Assembly (NCBI GenBank): GCA_027083035.1
Contig: JALWSY010000008.1
Coordinates: 1 to 32,127 of the forward strand
DNA length: 32,127 nucleotides
Direction: 5' to 3'
DNA from: Sulfurimonas sp.
GTDB taxonomy: Bacteria; Campylobacterota; Campylobacteria; Campylobacterales; Sulfurimonadaceae
Positions 9,775-18,517 of the stretch are shown piece after piece (position 1 is the first letter of the stretch; each line of letters opens with the position of its first letter). Made by a program: the position numbers and the translations under genes. The notes beneath the pieces are model-generated. The model was not told the DNA's origin, made no database searches, and saw nothing but the letters and a program-made list of their open reading frames with translations.

Positions 9775-12312
9775 TTACTTCACCTCATCACTTAAAATGG
9801 AAGAGCCATTAAATAATACTCCATACATTTTATTCTCTAAATCAAAAATAATGCCCCTGCGGTCATTATACCCCCAACTGTGATTACTTACCTTTTCACT
9901 AAGAGTTTTTAGAGCAGTTATCTTCATATCATCCACTCTATAGATACCAAAGTTATGCGTTTCACTACTGTTACTAGAGTTACTATAATCAACATAAGGA
10001 AAACCAAAACTCTTATCGCTCTCTCTATAGACAAAAGCTTTATGGTCATACTCTGCACTACTATATGTACTAGCACTTCCTATCACTATCTTATCTGCGA
10101 GCTGAGGATTTGCAAAGTCACTTATATCAAAGAGTTGCACAGTCAAAGCACTACTTCTTCCATTACTATCTACATCTCTGCCTATACTCAAGACTCTATT
10201 TGTATCGACTATATGCAAGTAACGAGAGAAGCCCGGTATAGATAATTCCCCCGCAACTTTTGGATGCAGAGCATCGCTTAAATCAAGCGTATAGAGAGGG
10301 TCTGTCTCTTTAAAAGTTACGACAAAACCTCTATCTCCCATAAAACGCACCGCTTTTATGAGTTCACCTTTTTTGCCAAGATTACCAAGCTCGGAGACTA
10401 TCTGTAGCTCACTTCCCTGCTCATTCAAAATGGAAACTGTGTTGTTGGTATCACTATCGCCCCATGAAAAGCCTGAAGATGTAGCAACTCTTAAATACTC
10501 CCCCTGCTCGCTCATACTAAACTGATTCAACATACGACCATCAACACTCCCTTTTGCTTTATAAGCAAGGCTCTCACCAAGAGAAAATTTATAAATCATC
10601 TGCTGCTCTTCATAGTCGATGTAGTTATAGTAGAGTGGATATTCAGCGGAGACTAGATAGAGAGCATCCTTTGATGCATAGTAAGTTTGCGAACTACCGA
10701 CATAGGAGATACTCTCTTTATAGGTTGCATCATCTATATTAAAACTGCTCAATGTTGTTAGTGTCGCATCTTGGTTAAGCTTTATCGGTGCATAGAGTCT
10801 CTCTGGTGTTATTAATGCTTGAGCTACTCCATTTGTTGCAATACTCGGTGTTAAATTTTCACTCACAACCCTTGGGTTTTCATAGTCGTACTCCCAAGCA
10901 CCGGTTGCATCATAGTTGTACTTATAACACTCATTTTTATAATAAAGTTCATAATTTTGTGAATATTCACAGGTTTCAGGTGCCTTTTTCATCAAATCTG
11001 GCATCACCTCTACAACCTCTTCATCCGAGTCAGTAGTTCCTGAGCAAGAGGCATAAAGATTCTCTCTATCAATATCATTACAGAGAGTATCAACATAGAC
11101 TTTATCATAGGCATACTCAATCTGCGGTTGAAATGCACTTACTACAAAGAGTCTGCCATCCACTAAACGACTTGTTTGATAACTTCCATCAATCGTATAA
11201 GTCTCTAAAAGTTTGATGTCATTTACATTCAAAACATTATAGATATCTACATAAAAATGTTCTGTAGTATCATAATACGGCAGTAATCCCGCTTTTGTCG
11301 TAACACCTGTTTCTTCACCACTATTAATAGTATATATATTGTTCGGACGAGAGAGTAAAATAAGCCTCTTATCCTGAAGATACATTGCCACTACATCTTT
11401 GTCTTTGGTTGTAATAGTGTTGATGGCAGCATACTCTTTTTTCGCAATATTTTCAAATGAAGTTATAAATATACTAGATTTTTCTCTATCTACACTAAAA
11501 ATATACTCGCCATCATTTTTAAGTATATCAGCTTCATCTACTCCTGCTTCTTGAAGATTTGTAGTTGTAGTATCCACACTCTTTGGTGTTACATTTGTTT
11601 GTGCATCATCCACAGGAATAGAAGTATCAACCTCAATACCATCCAAGGCATAAACTATATCACCATACCCTCCATAGTACCTATTTGCCTTTAACATCTC
11701 ACGAATATAGTTCTCCATCTCTTCTTTGGAGTCAAAATTTTGCAGCTCTGAGAGCCTCTTATCCATCGCTATCTCTTGCCTTGTATCACTTTTAACCCAA
11801 AGCCCTTCACTTTCGTTTATATTTTTTATAGTAGGAAAATCAAGAGTGGCATCATTGACACTCCATTTACCATCCCCTCTATACTTCCACACCAAGGCAT
11901 CGCCAAAAAAAGAGCTATCTGCTACCGCCCTTTGCGGCAAAGAGACAAGGTTCCACCCTTTCTCTAGCACCATATTACCATTTGCAATCTCCCCTCTACT
12001 TCCCTCTTTGATATCTGCACTCCAATCCTCATTGTTGAAAATCCAAAATGCCTGCCATGCTTTTAGGGAGTCAAGTGCTGATAGATTAGCATCTTTTATC
12101 TTTTGCATCACCTGTGCATCAGGGGAGTAGCCCTGCCACTCTTGTGAGCGTGCATCAAAAGCCCACACCAGCTCTACATTTTTGTTCTCAAACACTTGCG
12201 TACTTTTCTGCGCCTCTGGAAGGCTCATAAGCGACCAACCCTTTTTAAAAGAAACGCTCTGCGATGCAAAAAGTGAGAAAACCAACAATAATAGACTCAA
12301 TAAAATTTTCAT
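9775..12312 (-). CDS. secreted beta-propeller domain protein (Beta_propel-like) with two N-terminal GW-N/S-L repeats
   Basis: Signal peptide; TTTTNLQEAGVDEADILKNDGEYIFSV matches the Beta_propel family hallmark; internal repeat KGWSLMSLP / KGWNLVSLP. Confidence 0.8.
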   Translation of the reverse strand: MKILLSLLLLVFSLFASQSVSFKKGWSLMSLPEAQKSTQVFENKNVELVWAFDARSQEWQGYSPDAQVMQKIKDANLSALDSLKAWQAFWIFNNEDWSADIKEGSRGEIANGNMVLEKGWNLVSLPQRAVADSSFFGDALVWKYRGDGKWSVNDATLDFPTIKNINESEGLWVKSDTRQEIAMDKRLSELQNFDSKEEMENYIREMLKANRYYGGYGDIVYALDGIEVDTSIPVDDAQTNVTPKSVDTTTTNLQEAGVDEADILKNDGEYIFSVDREKSSIFITSFENIAKKEYAAINTITTKDKDVVAMYLQDKRLILLSRPNNIYTINSGEETGVTTKAGLLPYYDTTEHFYVDIYNVLNVNDIKLLETYTIDGSYQTSRLVDGRLFVVSAFQPQIEYAYDKVYVDTLCNDIDRENLYASCSGTTDSDEEVVEVMPDLMKKAPETCEYSQNYELYYKNECYKYNYDATGAWEYDYENPRVVSENLTPSIATNGVAQALITPERLYAPIKLNQDATLTTLSSFNIDDATYKESISYVGSSQTYYASKDALYLVSAEYPLYYNYIDYEEQQMIYKFSLGESLAYKAKGSVDGRMLNQFSMSEQGEYLRVATSSGFSWGDSDTNNTVSILNEQGSELQIVSELGNLGKKGELIKAVRFMGDRGFVVTFKETDPLYTLDLSDALHPKVAGELSIPGFSRYLHIVDTNRVLSIGRDVDSNGRSSALTVQLFDISDFANPQLADKIVIGSASTYSSAEYDHKAFVYRESDKSFGFPYVDYSNSSNSSETHNFGIYRVDDMKITALKTLSEKVSNHSWGYNDRRGIIFDLENKMYGVLFNGSSILSDEVK

Positions 12313-12388
12313 GATACATCCTTTTACTCAAGTATAGCATAAAAAAGTTTTTAATGAAATTAGGGGAATTTTTGAGGGGAAAGAAGGG

Positions 12389-12411
12389 TGTAGAGAGATG
12401 AACTCTCTACA
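12389..12411. terminator. perfect 9-bp hairpin downstream of the 12429..12767 gene
   Basis: tgtagagag-atgaa-ctctctaca. Confidence 0.45.
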
Positions 12412-12428
12412 AAAATTTTAATTATGGA

Positions 12429-12767
12429 TTAACCACAAGATGGTACTTCACCATCTGATGCATACTTCCAAACGAAGTCATATAAGTTTTTAACATCTTT
12501 TTCTTTCATTTTTTTGATTTTCTTTGCTCCATGTGGGCAGATTGAAGTCCACTCTTCTTTAAGTTTTCCAGCATCTTTGATTGAAGCCCAACCTTTACGA
12601 TCATGCTTTACAGCAAAAACTGCACCATTTTTAAGACCATCTTTTTTACAAACTTTTAATTTTTTAAGATAGAACTTTTGACCATGTTTTGCATCAGCCA
12701 TTGCACCTGTAGTGAAAACTGATCCTGCTACCATTGCAGCGAGTAGTAATGAAGTTGTTTTTTTCAT
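12429..12767 (-). CDS. small periplasmic protein, cytochrome-c-like spacing but no CXXCH
   Basis: Signal peptide MKKTTSLLLAAMVAGSVFTTGAMA; mature GQKFYLKKLKVCKKDG...ICPHG...VKNLYDFVWKYASDGEVPSCG. Confidence 0.6.
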   Translation of the reverse strand: MKKTTSLLLAAMVAGSVFTTGAMADAKHGQKFYLKKLKVCKKDGLKNGAVFAVKHDRKGWASIKDAGKLKEEWTSICPHGAKKIKKMKEKDVKNLYDFVWKYASDGEVPSCG

Positions 12768-12877
12768 TTGATTTCCTTATGTTTTATTTAGAACTGCCGA
12801 TATGCTACTACTATTTAGATAAATAATAGTTTAATTTTAGAAATTGATTTCAAATATTTTAGATAAAAGTTTCTAAA

Positions 12878-13198
12878 TTACCCCTCTCTGTTTCGAGAAG
12901 ATTCACGAAAACCTAAACGCGTCTTATCTTGTTTGAGCTTTTTGTAGAGTTTAAATTTTGCTCTCTCTAGTGCCTCATCATCATAAGCAAACTCCTCTTT
13001 AAGGGCTTCATCACCCATATTTGCAGTATCCATTGCAAAGAGTTTGAGTTCTTTTTTAGTAAGTTTTGCTTTGAGTGCGCTATATAACTCTTTATCTTCT
13101 ACTAACAAATCCACTTCATCCATCACACAGAACTCTGCTATGTAAGTTCTAAAACTATTTTCGTCGTGATACTGTCTCCATACTGTACTCTCTAACAT
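12878..13198 (-). CDS. hypothetical protein downstream of serB
   Basis: 106 aa ORF 2 nt after the serB stop, same strand. Confidence 0.6.
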   Translation of the reverse strand: MLESTVWRQYHDENSFRTYIAEFCVMDEVDLLVEDKELYSALKAKLTKKELKLFAMDTANMGDEALKEEFAYDDEALERAKFKLYKKLKQDKTRLGFRESSRNREG

Positions 13199-13200
13199 AT

Positions 13201-13827
13201 CTATATTTTCTCCAATATTTTCGTCAAATCTTTCTCTTTTATGATTATATTTGCCTCTTTTTCTAAAATCTCTCTAGCACAAAATGCCACGCGTGTCCCT
13301 GCATGAGCGAACATACTCAAATCATTTGCTCCATCTCCACATACAAGTGTCTCCGCTTCGCTCACTCCTAAGATATTTTGAAGTCTCACCAGCATATCTC
13401 CTTTAGAGAAGTTAAACATCATATCGCCACCGACTAAACCAGTGAGCTTTCCATCTTTATGATGCAGGGCATTTGAGAAGTCTGCATCATAATCGAGAAT
13501 ATCTTTGGCATACGAAGTCGCTGTACGAAATCCGCCACTAAAACAGACTACTTTTATGCCTCTGCTCTTTAACGCAGCTATGGTCTCTTTTGCCCCTTTC
13601 ATATAGGGCAAATTATGGGAGATTTTCTCAACTACTGAGTAGTCAAGCCCTTTGAGCAGTCCTACTCTCTGCTGGAGTGACTCAAAAAAATCAAGTCTGC
13701 CACTCATCGCCTCTTCTGTGATGCGAGCCACCTCTTCACCAATTCCCAACTCCTCAGCAAAAAAATCAATCGTCTCACCATCCATAAGTGTCGAATCGAA
13801 ATCAAATACAGCCAGTTTTAAACTCAT
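13201..13827 (-). CDS. serB: phosphoserine phosphatase (HAD family)
   Basis: FDFDSTLMDGETIDFFAEELG, VVCFSGGFRTAT, CGDGANDLSMFAHAGTRVAFCA. Confidence 0.93.
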   Translation of the reverse strand: MSLKLAVFDFDSTLMDGETIDFFAEELGIGEEVARITEEAMSGRLDFFESLQQRVGLLKGLDYSVVEKISHNLPYMKGAKETIAALKSRGIKVVCFSGGFRTATSYAKDILDYDADFSNALHHKDGKLTGLVGGDMMFNFSKGDMLVRLQNILGVSEAETLVCGDGANDLSMFAHAGTRVAFCAREILEKEANIIIKEKDLTKILEKI

Positions 13828-13857
13828 ACTTACTCTCTTTTGTTATAATTGTGCAAT

Positions 13858-14127
13858 TAGACTTATTACAGTACAAAAGTGTATCATAAATAGGCTTTAA
13901 AGAGGTAAGACTGTACAAAACTTTTTTTGAAGCGTAGCCAAAGCTACGGTGATGAAAAATTTTGTGCAAGATTGCCTCTTTAAAGCCTACCCTTCGGGCT
14001 TTACACATTTGCTCATACTCTGCGTTAACACTCCTTGAATTAGCTACGGCTAGTCCTGCGTCGTGTTGCCTTGATTATGAACAAATGTGTAAAGTTTATG
14101 ACACACTTTTATACTGTAACAAGTCTA
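13858..14127. repeat. ~270 bp self-complementary element with three nested stems (candidate MITE-like or structured-RNA element)
   Basis: Outer arms 13858-13890 / 14095-14127 (30 of 33 complementary); inner arm A 13891-13920 / 13960-13989 (25 of 30); inner arm B 13998-14016 / 14077-14095 (17 of 19); terminal hairpins cgtagc-caaa-gctacg (13933-13948) and tagc-tacg-gcta (14041-14052). Confidence 0.85.
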
Positions 14128-14150
14128 CCATAACTAAAGAGGACTTTTAT

Positions 14151-15062
14151 TTGTTTGATACTTTAATAGATAAACTCAATAACAGCACATATATAACCCT
14201 AGAGACAACTCCGGGACACTCTCCTGTTTTTCTGCCAACCATAGAAAAAATAGCAGAGTTAGAACTAGAAAAATATGTAGATGGATTTTCAACAACAGAT
14301 AATCCTCTCGCAAAACTAAAATACAACGCACTCTTTGCAGCAAAGATGCTCCAAGAGAGATTTCACAAGCCTGTCATAGCGACCATGGCTATGCGTGATA
14401 GAAACAAGATAGCGCTCCAATCAGACCTGCTTGGAGCCAATGAAGCAGATATCCGTGCCATTTTAGCACTCACGGGTGATCCTGCTACTATGAGTGATCA
14501 ACCCCATACAAAGGGTGTTTTTGAGGGGGATAGCACCCTACTTCTTGACATCATCTCCGCTTTTAACTCTGGAATGAACTATGCCGGAAAACCTTTAGCT
14601 CATGCACCCAAGCATATCTCCCCCTTTGCAGTAGTAAACTCCTATGCAAAGAATCCTAAAACACTCCAAAAAAAGATTCAAAAAAAGATAAAACATGAAG
14701 CTGTTGGTATCATCACACAACCTGTTTATGATGTAGAAAATGCCAAACTGCTTTTAGAGTTAAAAGAGAATGCCAACAGAGAGTGTTGTCCTGATAAGAA
14801 AAAAGGGGAGATTATCTTTGGTATCTTCCCTATCACAAAACTCAGAACCGCTCAGTTTCTCTCAGCCCATGTTCCGGGCATCAATGTACCGGATATATGG
14901 ATAGAGAAACTAAGAGTTGCACATGAGAGAGGTACCGAGGAGGAGTACAAGGTAGGCTTTGAGCTGAGTAAAAATCTCTTTGAAGATTTAAAAGAGCTGC
15001 ATCCAAAGATACACCTCATGACTGCAAACCAGTTTCAAATAGCAAAAGATATACTAATATAA
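14151..15062 (+). CDS. metF: methylenetetrahydrofolate reductase
   Basis: TTG start ([24 protein letters not shown]) with SD aaagagga 7 nt upstream; 303 aa, with ALTGD and GIFPI motifs. The track start at 13962 reads through the repeat element and is probably wrong. Confidence 0.85.
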   Translation: MFDTLIDKLNNSTYITLETTPGHSPVFLPTIEKIAELELEKYVDGFSTTDNPLAKLKYNALFAAKMLQERFHKPVIATMAMRDRNKIALQSDLLGANEADIRAILALTGDPATMSDQPHTKGVFEGDSTLLLDIISAFNSGMNYAGKPLAHAPKHISPFAVVNSYAKNPKTLQKKIQKKIKHEAVGIITQPVYDVENAKLLLELKENANRECCPDKKKGEIIFGIFPITKLRTAQFLSAHVPGINVPDIWIEKLRVAHERGTEEEYKVGFELSKNLFEDLKELHPKIHLMTANQFQIAKDILI

Positions 15063-15078
15063 CTATACAAGGGAAAAA

Positions 15079-16329
15079 ATGATTGATTTAAAACTACTAC
15101 AAAAAGATTTTGAGAGTGTAAGTGCAAAACTTATGAGAAAGGGTGTTGATGCGGCACTTCTTGAGCAGGTAAAACAAAAATTTGAAGAGCTTAAAGTTGC
15201 CAAAGCAGAGTTTGAGAGACTCCAAGCTGCACAAAATGCGATGAGTAAAGAGTTTGGTATCTACAAGCGTGAAGGAAAGGATATCTCAGAGCTTAAGGCA
15301 AAGGTTGATGCAAATAAACTGCTTATCAATGATGCAATAGAGGTGCAAAGAGAGAAGCAAGAGGAGTTAGAGAAGATTGCTATGGCTATTCCAAATATTC
15401 CTGATGATAATGTGCCAGATGGAGAGGATGAAGAGGATAATGTAGAGCTGAAAAAAGTCCTCACTCCTCGTGAGTTTGACTTTACGCCAAAAGAGCATTG
15501 GGAGTTAGCAGAGACAAACGGTTGGATAGACTTTGAACGTGGTGTGAAAGTTGCTACCTCAAGATTTTCAGTAAGCTTTGGTATGGGTGCCAGACTTGAG
15601 CGCGCACTTATAAACTTTATGCTTGATTTTAACCGCGAAAGAGGGTTTGAGGAGGTAAGCGTACCTGCACTTGTAAACCGTCGTGCCTTGGAGGGAACAG
15701 GTCAACTTCCTAAGTTTGAAGATGATTTATATAAAATAGATGGACAAGAACTATTTCTTATCCCAACAGCGGAAGTTCCAGTCACAAACCTCTACCAAGA
15801 TGAGATACTTCACGCCGATGAACTTCCAAAGAGAATGACGGCTTATACTTCATGCTTTAGAAAAGAGGCAGGAGCAGCAGGTCGGGATACAAGAGGGATG
15901 ATACGACAACACCAGTTTCATAAGGTAGAGCTTGTAGCCATTACGACACCGGCTACAAGTGAAATCATATTTGAGCAGATGGTGAGTTGTGCATCAGACA
16001 TCCTCACAGCATTAGAGTTACCGCACCGTTTAGTAAATCTCTGTACGGGTGACTTAGGCTTTGGAGCTGCACATACAACAGACATAGAAGTATGGCTCCC
16101 CGGACAGAACAAATACCGCGAAATCTCCTCTATCTCAAACACAAGAGACTTCCAAGCAAGACGCGCAAAGATTCGCTTTAAAAATGGCAAAAAAAATGAG
16201 CTAGTCCACACCCTAAACGGCTCATCCCTAGCCGTAGGTCGTACGCTTGTAGCGATTATGGAGAACTACCAAAACGAAGATGGAAGTATCGATATTCCTG
16301 AAGTGCTGAAGCCTTATTTGGGGATGTAG
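15079..16329 (+). CDS. serS: seryl-tRNA synthetase
   Basis: Class II synthetase; N-terminal coiled coil; [60 protein letters not shown]. Confidence 0.98.
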   Translation: MIDLKLLQKDFESVSAKLMRKGVDAALLEQVKQKFEELKVAKAEFERLQAAQNAMSKEFGIYKREGKDISELKAKVDANKLLINDAIEVQREKQEELEKIAMAIPNIPDDNVPDGEDEEDNVELKKVLTPREFDFTPKEHWELAETNGWIDFERGVKVATSRFSVSFGMGARLERALINFMLDFNRERGFEEVSVPALVNRRALEGTGQLPKFEDDLYKIDGQELFLIPTAEVPVTNLYQDEILHADELPKRMTAYTSCFRKEAGAAGRDTRGMIRQHQFHKVELVAITTPATSEIIFEQMVSCASDILTALELPHRLVNLCTGDLGFGAAHTTDIEVWLPGQNKYREISSISNTRDFQARRAKIRFKNGKKNELVHTLNGSSLAVGRTLVAIMENYQNEDGSIDIPEVLKPYLGM

Positions 16330-16347
16330 TTTCCTCTTATTTTAATG

Positions 16348-16372
16348 AATAGGCAGAAGTAACTGCCTATTT
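16348..16372. terminator. hairpin AATAGGCAG-AAGTAA-CTGCCTATT after serS (copy 1)
   Basis: 9-bp perfect inverted repeat; near-identical copy at 19841-19865. Confidence 0.65.
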
Positions 16373-16400
16373 AAAGCCACTTTATCTCCATACAATCTCA

Positions 16401-16433
16401 TTTAACACTAATGTAACACTTTCTTTTTATACT
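16401..16433 (+). promoter_or_regulatory. candidate Pho box plus -10 for the TonB-receptor operon
   Basis: TTTAAC-N5-TGTAAC (11-bp pitch) then 10 nt then TATACT. Confidence 0.6.
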
Positions 16434-16465
16434 TACATAATTTTTTTAAGAAATAGGAAATGTAA

Positions 16466-18517
16466 ATGAAAAAAAGTGTTTTGAGCCTTTCTGTTATAGC
16501 TTTGCCTTTGTTAGCCCAGAGTGTTGTAGAGTTAGCCCCTGTAAGTGTTACTGCAACGGGAGTTGATGAGAGTAGTATAGAACAACCCTTAAGTATTGCC
16601 ACCAAAGATGCAAAGGAGATTCAGCTTGATCAAGTTATATTTCAAAAAGATCTGCTGAACTCTTTAAGTGGTGTTCGTATTGAGCAGACTGGCTCTGTTA
16701 TAGGGCATATGACATCTATCCGTATGCCAATGGGTACAAGCCCTTACTATCTTTTTATGCAAGATGGTATCCCTGTACAATCGAGTGGTTTTTTTAATCA
16801 TAATGCCCTCGCCTATACAACATTTCAATCAGCCTCTTCAGTAGAAATCTTAAAGGGTGCTGGAACAGCTCTGTACGGCTCAGATGCAGTTGCAGCAGTT
16901 GTCAATGTTGCATCTGCATCAGCACCATCAAAGAGTCAAGAGATATCTCTTAAAGGTATGGCAGGAAGCTATGGCTACGCAACTGCAGGTGTTTCTATGA
17001 GTGATACCATCGATGAAAACAGTGCCTATAGAGCCAATGCCACCTATATGCATAGTGATGGTTGGCGTGACCATACAAAAGCAGATAGAGCAGAAGCAAA
17101 TATTCGCTTTGATCATACTATAAGTGATGATAATGATGTCAAGATACTCTTTAACTTCTCAAAAACAGTAGCCCAGCAGGCAGATAGCTTTAATGACTAT
17201 GCAAATATTGAAAATGGTTCAACGGCTGCAAGTGATGATCCAAACTACTTTAGCGCGCTTGAGAAGACAGATGTAGAGAGAAGATTTGATTATGCAAAAC
17301 TGAGTGCTGAGTTTAACAACTATACCTTTAACGACTTGGAGATAACGCTCATCCCCTATCTTCGCTACAATAGAAACAGATATATAGCGACTTGGGAAAA
17401 AAATCTTCCAAGTAGTGACAATGAACTCTATACATTTGGCTTTTTACAAAGAAATACTTACGAACAGGAGTGGGGAAAGGTTGTCTTTGGTTTTGACACA
17501 GAATATACACAATCATCGCTAAACTACAATCAAGATTTTGATATCACAACAACAGGAAAATACTCAAAAACTTATACATCAGGTAATCTGTATGATTATG
17601 ATGTAGCGTACTTTGCCATCGCCCCTTATGTTCATGTTGATTACATGATTACTGATCAAATCAAACTCAGTCCCGGTCTCAGATATGACTACAACAGCTA
17701 TAACTATAAAAACAACTTAGCTCCAGACTCTAGTGATGACTCAAATACATACTTCCGCCCAGCTGATAGAAAAGACTCTTTTAATCACCTCAGCCCAAAA
17801 CTTGCACTTGCCTATATGCCTATGCAAGATTTAAATCTCTATGCCCGTTATGCAAATGGGTTTAGAATCCCACAGGCTACAAGACTCTACTCAGTAAAAG
17901 TGGGCTATGAAAACATCGACTTGACGGCTGAGCAGTCAAACACTTATGAGATTGGCTTTAAAAAGAGTTTCTCGAAAAAGTCATTTTTTGAATTGGCTCT
18001 TTACTACATGAATATTGATGATACAATAATCAGAGATAAAGATACAGGAGGCTACAGAAATGGTGGTGCATCAATTCACAAAGGAGTTGAGGCATCACTT
18101 AAGTCTGAAATCACAAAAGAGTGGGAGAGTAGTCTGAGCTACTCATACTCTAAACACAACTACGACAACGATCCAACCCTCGGAGACAACGAAATCGCAG
18201 GCGCACCAAACCACTTAGCAAATGCAAGACTCTTCTACATACCAGAGTACCTAAATGGTCTCACAATGATGGCAGAGTGGCAATATGTCGGCGCATACTG
18301 GATGGATGACAAACATACTATTGATAAATATGATGGTTATAGTATTGGTAATTTTAAAGCAGATTATGCCTACTCCAAGAAGCTAAGATTTTTTGGAAAA
18401 GTAACTAACATAACAGATGCAAAATATGCTGTAAATGCGCGTTACTCTTATGGAAAAGAGGACTATACTCCAGCAGACCCAAGAAGTCTCTATGCTGGAG
18501 TTGAGTATATATGGTAA
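16466..18517 (+). CDS. TonB-dependent outer-membrane receptor
   Basis: Plug domain (VSVTATGVDES, VEILKGAGTALYGSDAVAAVVNV), beta-barrel repeats, terminal aromatic residue (YIW). Confidence 0.93.
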   Translation: MKKSVLSLSVIALPLLAQSVVELAPVSVTATGVDESSIEQPLSIATKDAKEIQLDQVIFQKDLLNSLSGVRIEQTGSVIGHMTSIRMPMGTSPYYLFMQDGIPVQSSGFFNHNALAYTTFQSASSVEILKGAGTALYGSDAVAAVVNVASASAPSKSQEISLKGMAGSYGYATAGVSMSDTIDENSAYRANATYMHSDGWRDHTKADRAEANIRFDHTISDDNDVKILFNFSKTVAQQADSFNDYANIENGSTAASDDPNYFSALEKTDVERRFDYAKLSAEFNNYTFNDLEITLIPYLRYNRNRYIATWEKNLPSSDNELYTFGFLQRNTYEQEWGKVVFGFDTEYTQSSLNYNQDFDITTTGKYSKTYTSGNLYDYDVAYFAIAPYVHVDYMITDQIKLSPGLRYDYNSYNYKNNLAPDSSDDSNTYFRPADRKDSFNHLSPKLALAYMPMQDLNLYARYANGFRIPQATRLYSVKVGYENIDLTAEQSNTYEIGFKKSFSKKSFFELALYYMNIDDTIIRDKDTGGYRNGGASIHKGVEASLKSEITKEWESSLSYSYSKHNYDNDPTLGDNEIAGAPNHLANARLFYIPEYLNGLTMMAEWQYVGAYWMDDKHTIDKYDGYSIGNFKADYAYSKKLRFFGKVTNITDAKYAVNARYSYGKEDYTPADPRSLYAGVEYIW

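Noticed and set aside
13802-14008. 68-aa minus-strand ORF (MCKARRVGFKEAILHKIF...)
   Set aside because: Lies within the palindromic element and overlaps the serB start; better explained as a by-product of the repeat than a gene
14021-14070. Arm B of the element as an integron attC site
   Set aside because: GTTAAC-like and GTGTTGCC segments are present but do not match RYYYAAC/GTTRRRY pairing, and there is no integrase or cassette array
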